Assembly: GCF_000296505.1 (NCBI RefSeq)
Contig: NZ_JH815209.1
Span: 401,947 to 465,946, forward strand
Direction of reading: 5' to 3'
Source of the DNA: Schaalia turicensis ACS-279-V-Col4
GTDB taxonomy: Bacteria > Actinomycetota > Actinomycetes > Actinomycetales > Actinomycetaceae
DNA: 64,000 nucleotides
Both the position numbers and the translations under genes were made by a program. Shown here in pieces: positions 1-9,207 of the stretch; the first letter of the stretch is position 1, and every line of letters begins with the position of its first letter. The notes beneath the pieces are model-generated. The model worked only from the letters and a program-made list of their open reading frames with translations, made no database searches and was not told where the DNA came from.

Positions 1-194
1 TTGCTGGCTCAGCGGACCTGCTTCTTGCAAGCCAAGAACGCGGTGTGAATGCTGCCCAGCTTATTGATTCGGTCTGCTCGCCCAATGGCACCACGATTGC
101 CGGTCTGCTGGCCGCTGAAAACGCCGGTCTGTCCCCCGCACTTGTGACAGCTGTCGACGCTGCTATTGCACGCGATCAGGAAGTGTCTTCCTGA
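1..194 (+). CDS. proC: Pyrroline-5-carboxylate reductase, C-terminal end (partial)
   Basis: Reading frame 3 is open from the window edge to TGA at 192-194 and gives the last 63 residues of a protein. It contains SPNGTTIAGL followed by a helix-rich tail, which is the C-terminal P5C reductase signature (dimerisation domain with the conserved SPxGTT loop). The enzyme makes proline from 1-pyrroline-5-carboxylate with NAD(P)H in the cytoplasm. The N-terminal Rossmann domain is outside the window. A strong hairpin follows 110 bp downstream. Confidence 0.85.
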   Translation, partial: AGSADLLLASQERGVNAAQLIDSVCSPNGTTIAGLLAAENAGLSPALVTAVDAAIARDQEVSS

Positions 195-304
195 TCTTTG
201 TCTGTCCTGCGCGTCATCACTCCCAGTTGCGCGAACCCGACCAAGAAAACCCATCTCCCCATGAATGCTGTTGTCCTCTGATTGCGGATTTCACACTCGC
301 GTGA

Positions 305-340
305 CTGGCTACGAAGGAGACTTCGTAGCCAGCTTTTATT
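305..340 (+). terminator. Rho-independent terminator after proC
   Basis: A perfect 12-bp stem (305-316 with 321-332) closes a GAGA tetraloop and is followed by CTTTTATT. It separates proC from valS. The rest of the 195-493 gap holds a second small hairpin (about 354-376) and a 7-bp stem CCCACTA/TAGTGGG just before valS. Confidence 0.85.
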
Positions 341-493
341 GTGTTTCATTGACGAGGTTCCTCCCCGGGCCTCGTTGATTGATCGCCAGGGGTGGAAAGG
401 TCGCGAATACCCGATGCGCACGTTTGGTTTTCCCCTTGAAATCCCACTACTCTAGTGGGGTACATGTCCACGACTCGGATGGAGAATATTGAT

Positions 494-3217
494 ATGGGTG
501 GCCGTCTTTCGACCCCGACTTCTGTTGTAGCACCGACGGTTCCTGACCGTGTTGGCGCTGAAGGTTTGGAACACAAGTGGGGTGAGAGCTGGGAGAACGC
601 AGGTACCTACGATTTCGATCGTACGGCAACGCGCGAGCAGGTGTACTCGATTGACACTCCGCCACCCACGGTTTCGGGTTCTCTTCACGTTGGACACGTG
701 TTCTCGTACACCCACACTGACGTTATTGCGCGTTACCAGCGCATGATGGGTAAGTCCGTTTTCTACCCGATGGGTTGGGATGACAACGGTCTGCCGACTG
801 AGCGTCGCGTGCAGAACTACTTTGGTGTTCGCGTTGATCCGACGCTCCCCTACGATCCTGACTTTGTTCCCCCACATGAGGGTGGCGAAGGTAAGTCGAT
901 CAAGGCTCGTGATCAGAAGCCGATTTCGCGTAAGAATTTCGTTGAGCTCTGCGAACGTCTGACGGTTGAAGATGAGGCTCAGTTCGAGGCGCTGTGGCGC
1001 TACCTTGGTCTGTCCGTGGATTGGAAGCAGCATTACCAGACGATCGGTAAGCGCGCCCGCAAGGTCGCTCAGGCTGCATTCCTCCGCAACTTGGCTCGCG
1101 GTGAGGCCTACCAGAGCGAGGCTCCCGGTCTTTGGGACATTACGTTCCAGACCGCTGTTGCTCAGGCTGAGCTTGAGTCGCGTGAGTACCCGGGCTTCTA
1201 CCACCGTCTGGCGTTCCACCTCACAGATGCTGATGCTGCCGCAAAGGCTGTCGCTGCCGGTGCTCCCGTGGAGAACGGCGTGGATGTCTGCATCGAGACA
1301 ACTCGTCCAGAGTTGCTCGGCGCGTGTGTTGCCCTTGTTGCTCACCCGGATGATGAGCGTTACAAGCCGTTGTTCGGAACGACCGTTGCCTCCCCCGTCT
1401 TCGGTGTTGAGGTTCCTGTTCTTCCTCATCCGCAGGCCGAGATGGATAAGGGCGCTGGTATCGCCATGTGCTGTACCTTCGGTGACACCACGGATATCGA
1501 CTGGTGGCGTGACCTCGACCTTCCTCTGCGCGCGATCCTACGTAAGGACGGCCGTATCATCGCTGAAACGCCCAAGTGGATCACGTCCGCTGAAGGTATC
1601 GCAGCATTCGAGGCGATCGCCGGTAAGACGACGTTCTCCGCACGCGAGACCCTGGTTGCGATGCTCGCCGAGTCCGGTGAGATGCGCGGTGAGCCGACGA
1701 AGACGATGCGTCAGACGAACTTCTTCGAGAAGGGCGATAAGCCACTCGAAATCGTGACCTCGCGTCAGTGGTACATCCGTAACGGTGGCAAGCCGTGGAC
1801 GAACCCGGCGTCGGGTAAGGATCTGAACGAAGAGCTGGTTGCTCGCGGTCGCGAGCTGGCATTCCACCCCGACTTCATGCGTGTACGCTACGAAAACTGG
1901 GTGACTGGCCTGAACAATGACTGGTTGGTTTCCCGCCAGCGTTTCTTCGGTGTTCCGTTCCCGCTGTGGTACAAGGTGAACGAGGCCGGCGAGGTCGATT
2001 ACAACCAGATCATTACGCCGGCCGAAGACGAACTGCCCGTCGATCCTTCGTCTGATGTTCCGACTGGATACACCGAAGCCCAGCGTGGCGTTGCCGGCGG
2101 TTTCGTGGGAGAACTGGACATCATGGACACGTGGGCAACGTCGTCCCTGTCCCCGCAGCTGGCATGTGGTTGGCTCGAGGACGAGGATCTGTTCAGCCGT
2201 ACGTACCCGATGGATCTGCGCCCTCAGGGTCAGGACATCATTCGTACTTGGCTCTTCTCGACCGTTGTTCGTGCAAACCTCGAGTTCGGAGAACTTCCGT
2301 GGAAGCACGCTGGTATCTCGGGCTGGATCCTTGATCCTGATCATAAGAAGATGTCGAAGTCCAAGGGCAACGTGGTCACCCCGATGGGTCTGCTTGAAAA
2401 GTACGGTTCGGATGCGGTTCGCTACTGGGCAACGTCCGCTCGACTGGGCTTGGATGCAATCTTCGACGAAGCGCAGATGAAGATCGGTCGTCGTCTGGCA
2501 ATCAAGGTTCTGAACGCTTCGAAATTTGCTCTGACCATGGGTGGTGAGGGCGCGGCGATCGATCTGGATCCGGCGCAGGTGACGGTGCCGTTGGATCGTT
2601 CGGTTCTGGCGACGCTGGCCTCCGTCATCGACGAGGCCTCGGCTGCTCTGGCGTCCTACGAGCACTCTCGCGCGCTCGAGGTCACGGAGTCGTTCTTCTG
2701 GACGTTCTGCGACGACTACCTGGAGCTGGTCAAGGAGCGCGCCTACAACCGTGATGGCGCGTGGGACGAGGCCTCGGCCGCATCCGCCCGTGCGGCTCTG
2801 GCGATCGTTATCGACAACGTCGTGCGTCTGCTCGCCCCCTACCTGCCGTACGTGACGGAAGAGGTGTGGAGCTGGTACCGCGAGGGCAGCGTGCACACCG
2901 CTCCGTGGCCGGTCGTAGCTGACCTGGCTGGCGTCGAGGGCAATCCCTCAGTGCTCGAAGCCGCGTCCTCTGCTCTGATCGCGCTGCGTCGCGTGAAGTC
3001 TGAAGCGAAGGTGTCGCCACGTACGCCGTTCCTAGCGGTGACGGTGCGCGCCTCGCAGGCTCAGGTCGAGGCTCTGAAGTCCGTGAAGGGTGACCTGGAG
3101 GCTGCGTCAAAGGCCGTGGACGCCCTGACCGTGACCGCCTCCGATGACGCTGAGGCCACCGAGGCCGTCGTCGAGTCCTTCAAGCTGGGCGAGGCTCCTG
3201 CCAAACGCAAGGGCTGA
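494..3217 (+). CDS. valS: Valine--tRNA ligase
   Basis: Class Ia aminoacyl-tRNA synthetase that charges tRNA-Val. The HIGH motif is HVGH at about residues 65-68, and KMSKS lies at about 619-623. Between them is the editing (CP1) domain with threonine-rich ETTRPELL. The tail carries the anticodon-binding helical domain. The form of the catalytic region resembles the archaeal-like ValRS subgroup found in several actinobacteria. I chose ATG 494 because GGAGAA lies 7 bases upstream. In-frame GTG 455 and ATG 464 lack a clear Shine-Dalgarno sequence and would sit in a hairpin. The product is about 907 aa, within the family range. Confidence 0.93.
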   Translation: MGGRLSTPTSVVAPTVPDRVGAEGLEHKWGESWENAGTYDFDRTATREQVYSIDTPPPTVSGSLHVGHVFSYTHTDVIARYQRMMGKSVFYPMGWDDNGLPTERRVQNYFGVRVDPTLPYDPDFVPPHEGGEGKSIKARDQKPISRKNFVELCERLTVEDEAQFEALWRYLGLSVDWKQHYQTIGKRARKVAQAAFLRNLARGEAYQSEAPGLWDITFQTAVAQAELESREYPGFYHRLAFHLTDADAAAKAVAAGAPVENGVDVCIETTRPELLGACVALVAHPDDERYKPLFGTTVASPVFGVEVPVLPHPQAEMDKGAGIAMCCTFGDTTDIDWWRDLDLPLRAILRKDGRIIAETPKWITSAEGIAAFEAIAGKTTFSARETLVAMLAESGEMRGEPTKTMRQTNFFEKGDKPLEIVTSRQWYIRNGGKPWTNPASGKDLNEELVARGRELAFHPDFMRVRYENWVTGLNNDWLVSRQRFFGVPFPLWYKVNEAGEVDYNQIITPAEDELPVDPSSDVPTGYTEAQRGVAGGFVGELDIMDTWATSSLSPQLACGWLEDEDLFSRTYPMDLRPQGQDIIRTWLFSTVVRANLEFGELPWKHAGISGWILDPDHKKMSKSKGNVVTPMGLLEKYGSDAVRYWATSARLGLDAIFDEAQMKIGRRLAIKVLNASKFALTMGGEGAAIDLDPAQVTVPLDRSVLATLASVIDEASAALASYEHSRALEVTESFFWTFCDDYLELVKERAYNRDGAWDEASAASARAALAIVIDNVVRLLAPYLPYVTEEVWSWYREGSVHTAPWPVVADLAGVEGNPSVLEAASSALIALRRVKSEAKVSPRTPFLAVTVRASQAQVEALKSVKGDLEAASKAVDALTVTASDDAEATEAVVESFKLGEAPAKRKG

Positions 3218-3231
3218 GCGTTAGGCTACTG

Positions 3232-3270
3232 GGGGTCGCCCGTGGAACACCACGGGCGACCCCTCGTTTT
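3232..3270 (+). terminator. Terminator after valS
   Basis: A 14-bp perfect stem (3232-3245 with 3250-3263) with loop AACA is followed by TCGTTTT. It lies 15 bp after the valS stop codon. Confidence 0.9.
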
Positions 3271-3347
3271 ACCCAGCATTGAAAGACAGGGCTAATGCCC
3301 GAAAGACACAGGTCTCAACAGCACTGATCTGCACGTTTACGACCTAG

Positions 3348-3544
3348 GGTGAAGCCATAGCACTCAAGAGGCTCAATGGGTTCCTGGCGACCATCCCACA
3401 CTCCGACAACCGCGCTCGGATGGTAGAGGTGGCGGACTGGGGTGTTCACACCTACTCGGAACTGGAGCTGCGCATCGCGTGGAACCGCCGATGTTCACTC
3501 ACCACAGCACGTATATCATTCGCGCTGAACTGGGATTGAATTGA
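3348..3544 (+). pseudogene. DUF1801 / YdhG-type protein remnant, frameshifted
   Basis: The frame from 3348 encodes LNGFLATIP, then NRARMVEVADW and LELRIAWN. This matches the N-terminal half of DUF1801 (YdhG/YjhX, frataxin-like iron-binding) proteins, whose next residues are normally QPMFTDHGTYIIGF. Here the reading continues only after a shift into the neighbouring frame at about 3484-3488 (PMFTHHSTYII), then stops at 3542-3544. No start codon exists in frame, because the upstream codon 3345-3347 is TAG. The gene is therefore truncated at both ends and carries at least one single-base deletion. The family assignment is from memory of its motif, and the decay is directly visible. Confidence 0.65.
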
Positions 3545-3638
3545 ACGAGCGATGCTCTCGCCTGATCCTGTCCCGTAAGGCAAAGCCACCCACCCCTAAA
3601 GACGCTCCCTCTCCCCCGTTCTACGGGCGCGTAGGATA

Positions 3639-3646
3639 GGGGGGGG
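3639..3646. repeat. G8 homopolymer upstream of the acyl-CoA ligase
   Basis: Eight consecutive G between the DUF1801 remnant and the ligase start. Tracts of this length can slip during replication. Whether this one lies in a promoter or a leader is not determinable here. Confidence 0.6.
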
Positions 3647-3710
3647 AAACAGTAGGAGCGCCGCTGGCCCCGTCCCGCAGCACACACCGCCCAGCGACCA
3701 GGGAGCAGAC

Positions 3711-5594
3711 ATGACCGCCGAAGAAACCCCGGCCTCGTCCAACGACGACACGACGACGCAGGCGCAGACGACCACCAAAGCCCTTGAGTGGCACGCCCCC
3801 GTCCTGGTGCGCATCGACGACCACACGACGATCCCCCACCTGCTGAAAGAGCGCGTGCAGCGCAGTGCCACCCGCCCCCTCATCCTGCGCAAAATCGGTA
3901 TCGGCGACACGTGGCGTTCCATCACGGCGCGCGACTTCTACGATGAGGTGCACGCGCTCGCCGCTGGCCTCATCGCGCGGGGCCTCGAACCCGGCGACCG
4001 CGTCGCGATTATGAGCCACACCCGCTACGAGTGGACGCTCCTCGACTTCGCGTGTTGGGCGGCCGGCCTCGTCCCCGTGCCCATCTACGAGACCAGCTCC
4101 ATCGACCAGGTCGCCCACGTCCTCGTCGACGCGGACGTCAACCTCATCATCACCGAAACCGTGTCCATGGCAGAGATCGTGCGCGCGGCAGCAGAGCGAG
4201 AAAACCGGGACAGCACCCACGTGCTCTCCCTAGACTCCGAGGCCATCGAGACCCTCATCGCGGAGGGTTCGGCCACCCCGCGCGAGCGCGTCCTCGCCCG
4301 CTCGGAGGCCCTCACCAAGGACGACATCGCAACCATCGTCTACACGTCGGGCACGATGGGCACGCCCAAGGGCGCAGTCCTGTCCCATGAGAATTTCACG
4401 AACCTATGCCTGAACGCCCACTCGTGGATGCCGGAGATTGCCGCCGGCAAGGACTCGCGCCTGCTCCTCTTCCTACCGCTGGCCCACGTGTTCGCGCGCT
4501 TCCTGCAGGTCTTCCAGATCAGTGGCAACGGCGTGCTTGGCCACGCCTCTAACATCAAGAACCTGCTGAACGACCTGGCATCTTTCAAGCCGAGCTATCT
4601 CCTCGTCGTCCCGCGCGTCCTAGAAAAGATCTACAACTCGGCGGACACGAAGGCTTCCGGCCCCAAGCGCAAGATCTTCCGCTGGGCCGCCAAGATCGCG
4701 ATCGCCTACTCGCGTGCCCTCGACACTGAGGAAGGCCCCAGCGCCTCCCTCAAGGCCCAGCACGCGCTGGCGAATAAGCTCGTCTACCAGCAGATCATCC
4801 GCCTGGTGGGCGGCAACGCAGACTACATCGTCTCGGGCGGCGCACCCCTGGCCACTTGGCTCGCCCACTTCTATCGCGGCGTCGGTATCCCCGTTCTAGA
4901 GGGCTACGGCCTGACAGAGACGGTCGGCCCGGTCTCTGTCAACACGCCCCACCTGTCCAAGATCGGCACCGTAGGCCCGGCTCTGCCGCCCATGTCCTTC
5001 AAGATCAGCGACGAGGGTGAGATCCTACTCAAGGGCCCAAGCATCTTCCAGTACTACCACAACGACCCCGAAGCAACGACCGCCTGCTTCACCGAAGACG
5101 GCTGGTTCCGCACGGGCGACCTGGGGTCCCTGGACCGCGACGGCTACGTGTCCATCACGGGCCGCGCGAAAGAGATCATCGTGACGGCGGGTGGCAAGAA
5201 CGTCGCCCCGGCTGTCCTCGAAAACCCGATGCGCTCCCACCCGCTCATCTCCCAGGTCCTGGTCGTGGGCGACCAGAGGCCGTTCATCGCCGCGCTTATC
5301 ACGCTGGACGCGGAGATGCTGCCCGATTGGCTCGCCACCCATTCGCTGCCCCCGATGAGCGTGGCGGAGGCAGCCACGAACGTCGAGGTCCTGGCCTCCC
5401 TAGAGAAGGCGGTGGCCTCGGCGAATAAGCACGTCTCGCGCGCCGAGTCGATCCGCAAGATCAAGGTCCTCACGACCGACTTCACGGAGGCAAACGGCCT
5501 GCTCACACCCTCGCTCAAGGTCAAGCGCCTGAAGGCCACGCATCGCCTTGCCTCCGTCATCGACGAGATCTACGGCGGTCCCGTGCAAAACTGA
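3711..5594 (+). CDS. Long-chain acyl-CoA synthetase (AMP-dependent, FadD15-like)
   Basis: ANL-superfamily adenylating enzyme of 627 aa that activates fatty acids to acyl-CoA via acyl-AMP. The P-loop YTSGTMGTPKG is at about residues 211-221, the A5 motif GYGLTET at about 398-404, and RTGD at about 467. The C-terminal lid contains GRAKEIIVTAGGKNVAP. Length and motif spacing match the actinobacterial long-chain ligases (FadD15 class). The first 20 residues are Thr/Ser/Glu-rich and probably disordered. GGGAGCAGAC precedes ATG 3711. A run of eight G (3639-3646) lies about 65 bp upstream. Downstream is a bidirectional terminator, so the gene is probably monocistronic. Confidence 0.88.
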   Translation: MTAEETPASSNDDTTTQAQTTTKALEWHAPVLVRIDDHTTIPHLLKERVQRSATRPLILRKIGIGDTWRSITARDFYDEVHALAAGLIARGLEPGDRVAIMSHTRYEWTLLDFACWAAGLVPVPIYETSSIDQVAHVLVDADVNLIITETVSMAEIVRAAAERENRDSTHVLSLDSEAIETLIAEGSATPRERVLARSEALTKDDIATIVYTSGTMGTPKGAVLSHENFTNLCLNAHSWMPEIAAGKDSRLLLFLPLAHVFARFLQVFQISGNGVLGHASNIKNLLNDLASFKPSYLLVVPRVLEKIYNSADTKASGPKRKIFRWAAKIAIAYSRALDTEEGPSASLKAQHALANKLVYQQIIRLVGGNADYIVSGGAPLATWLAHFYRGVGIPVLEGYGLTETVGPVSVNTPHLSKIGTVGPALPPMSFKISDEGEILLKGPSIFQYYHNDPEATTACFTEDGWFRTGDLGSLDRDGYVSITGRAKEIIVTAGGKNVAPAVLENPMRSHPLISQVLVVGDQRPFIAALITLDAEMLPDWLATHSLPPMSVAEAATNVEVLASLEKAVASANKHVSRAESIRKIKVLTTDFTEANGLLTPSLKVKRLKATHRLASVIDEIYGGPVQN

Positions 5595-5607
5595 CCTGCT
5601 CATGAAC

Positions 5608-5670
5608 AAAGCCGTGGCCGGCTCGCTCCCCTCTCGGTGTCGGGGTTGGCGAGTCGGCCACGGCTTTCTT
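5608..5670. terminator. Bidirectional terminator between convergent genes
   Basis: Inverted repeat AAAGCCGTGGCCG (5608-5620) with its complement at 5655-5667 encloses a GC-rich loop. A/T runs flank both sides. It sits between the plus-strand ligase and the minus-strand ABC operon and can end both transcripts. Confidence 0.8.
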
Positions 5671-5681
5671 ATGTGGGCAAC

Positions 5682-6890
5682 CTACTGCGAGGCGAGCGCC
5701 GCTGTGGGTGGCGTGCGGGCCGCTCGGATCGCGGGGTAGAGCCCGGCGACGGCGCCGATGAGGAGAGTGGAGCCGAGGCCTGCGGCGATCACCCACCAGT
5801 GCAGGGTTGGCGGCCATCCGTACGCGTAACACATGCCCCAGGTGACACCGGCGCCGATGAGGCATCCGGCGAGTCCTCCGAGGAAGGACAGCAGCAGGGC
5901 TTCGGCCAGGAACTGCACGGTGACGTGTCCCCGCTTGGCGCCGAGCGAGCGGCGCAGGCCAATCTCCTTACGACGTTCCAGGACGGAAATGATCATCGTG
6001 TTGGCCACGCCGATGCCACCGACGAGCAGGGCGATCGAACCGACGCCGGCGAGCAGGGTCGTGAGCGTCTGGTCGGCCGCGTTTTGGGCGGCCAGTGCGT
6101 CGGAAGGGCGTGAGACCTTGAGGCCGGTGGCGCCCTGCGGGGCGAGCGTGGGTCCGAGGAGCTCGCGGACGTTCTCCACCTGGTCCTCGGAGGAGCGCTC
6201 ATAGATCGTCGTGGGGGTCTTGCCCGCGCCGAAGTACGTGTCCGCGGCGGCAACGCCGATGAGGGCGGCGTTATCAAGTTCCTCGGCCAGGGGTGCTGGA
6301 TCCATAATGCCCAAGACGGTGAACGACATGCCACCCAGCCACACCTGGGTGCCTGGCTCGACGACGCCGAGCAGCTGCGCGGCTTTCGAGCCCAGGACGA
6401 CGCCCGGATACTTCGCGGTGGCATCGTTGAGCCACGTGCCCTTCTTCATGGTCCCGGATACGACATTCAGGAGGTTCGTGTCAGCCGCCATCGTGATGAT
6501 GCCGCCGGTCGCGTTCGGGTCGGACAGGCGCGAGCGGTACACGGAGACGCCGCTCAGCGTCGACGTCGAAGCCGCGTCGGTGACGCCCGGGATCATGAGA
6601 GTGCGGCCCACGGCGTCCTCGGGCAGGATGAGGTCCGTCCCCGACAGGTCAGCGCCGCTGCGCGCCGTCAGCATGTTGGTACCCAGCGCCCGCAGCTGCT
6701 CTTGCAGGCGGGCCTGTGAGGATGCGGAGACGCCGACGACGCCGACCATGGCCGCGATGCCGATCGCGATGCCCAGGGCCGAGAGGACGGCACGCATAGG
6801 GCGAGCGCGCAGGCCCGTCAGGCCCAGGCGCGCGACGTCCGAGAGGCGCAGGGCGGAGCGACCGGTTTCTGAATTCTTCTCACTCTCCAT
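5682..6890 (-). CDS. MacB/FtsX-type ABC transporter permease
   Basis: 402-aa permease with one N-terminal membrane segment (about residues 25-50), a large extracytoplasmic MacB_PCD domain, and three C-terminal membrane helices. The last part contains [19 protein letters not shown], typical of FtsX-family permeases. It is the fourth gene of an operon with a lipoprotein, an adaptor and the ATPase. I chose ATG 6890 because GGAGGT lies 4 bases upstream. The start lies 11 bp inside the ATPase gene, so translation is probably coupled. Mechanotransmission-type export of a lipid or peptide substrate is inferred; the substrate is unknown. Confidence 0.87.
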   Translation of the reverse strand: MESEKNSETGRSALRLSDVARLGLTGLRARPMRAVLSALGIAIGIAAMVGVVGVSASSQARLQEQLRALGTNMLTARSGADLSGTDLILPEDAVGRTLMIPGVTDAASTSTLSGVSVYRSRLSDPNATGGIITMAADTNLLNVVSGTMKKGTWLNDATAKYPGVVLGSKAAQLLGVVEPGTQVWLGGMSFTVLGIMDPAPLAEELDNAALIGVAAADTYFGAGKTPTTIYERSSEDQVENVRELLGPTLAPQGATGLKVSRPSDALAAQNAADQTLTTLLAGVGSIALLVGGIGVANTMIISVLERRKEIGLRRSLGAKRGHVTVQFLAEALLLSFLGGLAGCLIGAGVTWGMCYAYGWPPTLHWWVIAAGLGSTLLIGAVAGLYPAIRAARTPPTAALASQ

Positions 6891-7578
6891 GGCCACCTCC
6901 CGGGTGTGCGGAGTCGGAGACAATCTCGCCATCGCGGATGGCGATCTGCCTGGGCAGCGAGGCCGCCAGGTCGTTGTCGTGGGTGATCACGATGATGGTG
7001 GTGCCGGCCTCGTTGAGCTCGCGCAGGAGGGTGACGATGGACGCGCCCGAGCGCGAGTCGAGGTTGCCGGTGGGCTCGTCGGCCAGCAGCAGGGCCGGGT
7101 GCCCGATGATGGCACGAGCGATTGCGACGCGCTGGCGTTCACCGCCCGACATCTGGTGGGGCTTGTGGTCCATGCGGTGTCCGAGGCCCACGCGGGTCAG
7201 AGCCTCACGCGCGGCCTCGCGACGCTTGGCACGGGGCACGCCCCGATAGAGCAGTCCGTCTGCGACGTTGTCAAGGGCGCAGACGCCGGCCGTCAGGTGG
7301 AACTGCTGGAACACGAAACCGATCAGCGACGATCGCACTCCCGACAGCTCCGTGTCACGCAGGGAGGACACGTCTGTGCCGTTAATGCACACGCTGCCCG
7401 AGGTGGGGCGGTCGAGCGTTCCGATGAGGTTGAGCAGAGTGGATTTTCCGGAGCCGGACGGCCCGACGATGGCGACGAACTCTCCCTCGTCGACGGCCAG
7501 GGATACTCCGTTACAGGCATGCACGGGCGGGCTACCGAAGGACCGGTGCACGTCGGTCAGTTGCAGGATGTGGCTCAT
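6880..7578 (-). CDS. ABC transporter ATP-binding protein (LolD/MacB type)
   Basis: 232-aa ATPase with Walker [10 protein letters not shown] (about residues 39-47), ABC signature [14 protein letters not shown], Walker [14 protein letters not shown] and the H-loop VITHD. This arrangement is that of the MacB/LolD/FtsE class, which powers FtsX-like permeases. Its ATG overlaps the adaptor stop codon as ATGA (7575-7578), and its own end overlaps the permease start. The tight coupling supports one complex made from one transcript. Confidence 0.93.
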   Translation of the reverse strand: MSHILQLTDVHRSFGSPPVHACNGVSLAVDEGEFVAIVGPSGSGKSTLLNLIGTLDRPTSGSVCINGTDVSSLRDTELSGVRSSLIGFVFQQFHLTAGVCALDNVADGLLYRGVPRAKRREAAREALTRVGLGHRMDHKPHQMSGGERQRVAIARAIIGHPALLLADEPTGNLDSRSGASIVTLLRELNEAGTTIIVITHDNDLAASLPRQIAIRDGEIVSDSAHPGGGHGE

Positions 7579-8648
7579 CGGTTGGGCACCACCACGCGCT
7601 GGCCTTCGGCGATCTCGTCGCCGCTCACTTCGACGCGGTCTCCCGCGAACAGGCCGACGGTGACAGGGACCCGACGAATCTTGCCCGACTCATCCACGAC
7701 CTCGACGCCGAACTGGTCGGCACTCAGGGCCACGAGCGCGCTGAGGGGCACGGACAGCACGTCCGTGCGAGTCTCGGAGGTCAGGCCCAGGGAGACCGAG
7801 GCCTCCTGGAGCCCTTCGAGGGCGGAGGTGTCATCGGGGGTGACGGTGATCGGAATAATTCGTTCCTTGGTCGTCTCCTCGGATCCCTCCTCGCTGGCTT
7901 TTTCGCGCGGGGGTTCGACCGAGGTAATCGTCCCGGTCGTCGTGGTGGTGGAGCCGGGCAGGCGCACGGTCACTGAGTTTCCGACGACGCCGAGAGCCTG
8001 GTCGGAGAGCTTCAGGTTCGCGGAGATGACTTGACGCGAGGAAGAGGCCGTGAACAGTTCCGTCTCCATCGTCGCGTTGTCGCCGACGCGGGCCTTCAGG
8101 GCACCAATACGCAGGTCCTCAGGTGCAAAGAGGACGGTGCCCAGCGGCAGCGAGCCGGTCTGGGGCAGGTCGAGGGCCTTTTGCCACCTCTGGATCGCCA
8201 CGGTCGTGTTCCAGTCGAAGTGGGCATCGGGGGTAGCCGTGAAATAGCCGAGCTCGGACAGCGCGGTCTCCAGCTGGGTGACATCCTCGCCGTTGTCCAT
8301 GCCTGCCTCAAACGTGCGCCAGGCGGGGGTAGAGCCGTGGAGCAGATACGTGTTGTCGCCACCGACCGTGTACACGTGCGATCCCTGAGTGAGGGTCGTG
8401 CCGGGCGTGGGCAGGGAGGTGACAACGCCTTCGAAGGCACTCTTGAGGGTGTAGGAGTCGGCGTAGTGGAGGTTTCCCTGGACGGTGGTCTCCCCCGCCA
8501 GGTCTCCCTTCGTAATGGTCTCCGTCGCACCGTCAAAGGACTGGGGGGCTTGGGCGTCTGTGTTGGTGCCCGAGCAGGCGGACAGGGTCAGCGCGCCGAT
8601 CGCCAGGATCGCGAGTGCCGCGGGGCGCAGGGTTTGCGAACGCTTCAC
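7575..8648 (-). CDS. Periplasmic-adaptor-like lipoprotein with peptidoglycan-binding domain (MacA-like)
   Basis: 357-aa lipoprotein whose lipobox cysteine is at about residue 25 (LTLSAC). After a flexible part, a barrel-sandwich/lipoyl-like segment flanks a PG_binding_1 domain ([16 protein letters not shown] ... [18 protein letters not shown], about residues 100-140). The C-terminal part resembles HlyD/MacA adaptor beta domains and ends in a typical GDRVEV...EGQRVVV motif. GTG 8648 is chosen because it overlaps the upstream stop codon as GTGA (8648-8645); a longer start would run into the upstream gene. The protein probably bridges the MacB permease and the cell wall. Confidence 0.82.
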   Translation of the reverse strand: MKRSQTLRPAALAILAIGALTLSACSGTNTDAQAPQSFDGATETITKGDLAGETTVQGNLHYADSYTLKSAFEGVVTSLPTPGTTLTQGSHVYTVGGDNTYLLHGSTPAWRTFEAGMDNGEDVTQLETALSELGYFTATPDAHFDWNTTVAIQRWQKALDLPQTGSLPLGTVLFAPEDLRIGALKARVGDNATMETELFTASSSRQVISANLKLSDQALGVVGNSVTVRLPGSTTTTTGTITSVEPPREKASEEGSEETTKERIIPITVTPDDTSALEGLQEASVSLGLTSETRTDVLSVPLSALVALSADQFGVEVVDESGKIRRVPVTVGLFAGDRVEVSGDEIAEGQRVVVPNR

Positions 8649-9121
8649 TTGGCGGCCCCTGACTGCTGGAAGCACTTGTTGAGCACATCCTCGGGGATGT
8701 CCTTGACGCTGATGCCTTCGCCCGCCTGCGGGTCCTTGACGTCATATCCGGCCTCACGCAGGCACTGCGCTGCCTTGACCATTGACTCGCGCGCTGCGGG
8801 GTCGTTCGCAATGTTGTCCTCGCCGGTCAAGCCGGAGACCTTCATCATGCACTCGTTGAGGGCAGAGTCGAAGGCGGTGGAGTGATCGTTGAGCTGATCG
8901 GGCGTCAGGCCCGTGTCAGGCACGTCGAAGCCCTTGTCACGCATGCACTGAGCAAACAGCAGATTCGGGTCGTTGCTGGCCGCGTTGGTGGCCGTTCCGC
9001 TCTGGCTCTTGGTGTTGGACGCGGACGAGGTGGACGAGCCGGTCGATCCGCATGCGCTGAGGACCGTAGCCAGGGTGACGGCGACGACGGCAAGAGCGCG
9101 CATCTGCGTGCGATTCTTCAT
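8645..9121 (-). CDS. Small lipoprotein with duplicated Cys motif, first gene of the MacB-type operon
   Basis: 158-aa lipoprotein with a signal peptide and lipobox LSAC (Cys about 24), followed by a Ser/Thr/Asn-rich linker. The mature part repeats one motif twice, FAQCMRDKGFDVPDTG and AAQCLREAGYDVKDPQ, with a further Cys after each. ATG 9121 is supported by AAGGAG 9 bases upstream. Lipoproteins with this CMRxxG pattern are found with MacA/MacB-like operons in actinobacteria. A substrate-binding or stress-sensing role is inferred, not shown. Confidence 0.75.
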   Translation of the reverse strand: MKNRTQMRALAVVAVTLATVLSACGSTGSSTSSASNTKSQSGTATNAASNDPNLLFAQCMRDKGFDVPDTGLTPDQLNDHSTAFDSALNECMMKVSGLTGEDNIANDPAARESMVKAAQCLREAGYDVKDPQAGEGISVKDIPEDVLNKCFQQSGAAK

Positions 9122-9166
9122 CAAAAAAACTCCTTGAGGACTGCTTATCGGCAATGGTTCTCACTG

Positions 9167-9207
9167 CCTGAATAGATTACAGTCCACAACCCTGAAAGCT
9201 GCCTGAA
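9167..9207 (-). promoter_or_regulatory. Promoter with three direct repeats (OmpR/PhoB-type operator candidate)
   Basis: On the minus strand TTCAGG occurs at 9207-9202, 9196-9191 and 9172-9167. The first two copies are spaced 11 bp, one helical turn. A -10-like TAATCT lies at 9179-9174, and no good -35 hexamer is present at the expected place, which the repeats overlap. This is the layout of a response-regulator-activated promoter of the lipoprotein/MacB operon. The rest of the gap to 9429 shows no gene; only a 30-codon open stretch ending at about 9330 was seen and it was not assigned. Confidence 0.45.

Noticed and set aside
389..405. T-box-like sequence upstream of valS
   Set aside because: GGGGTGGAAAGGTCGCG resembles the T-box core GGGTGGNACCGCG but has an insertion, and no specifier stem or antiterminator pair could be drawn in the short leader after the proC terminator.
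452..1429. 325-codon open frame on the minus strand inside valS
   Set aside because: It lies entirely antisense to the clear valS gene, has no ribosome site and its product has no recognisable motif.
6211..8034. 607-codon plus-strand open frame across the ABC operon
   Set aside because: It is antisense to three well-supported genes and is a by-product of high G+C codon bias.
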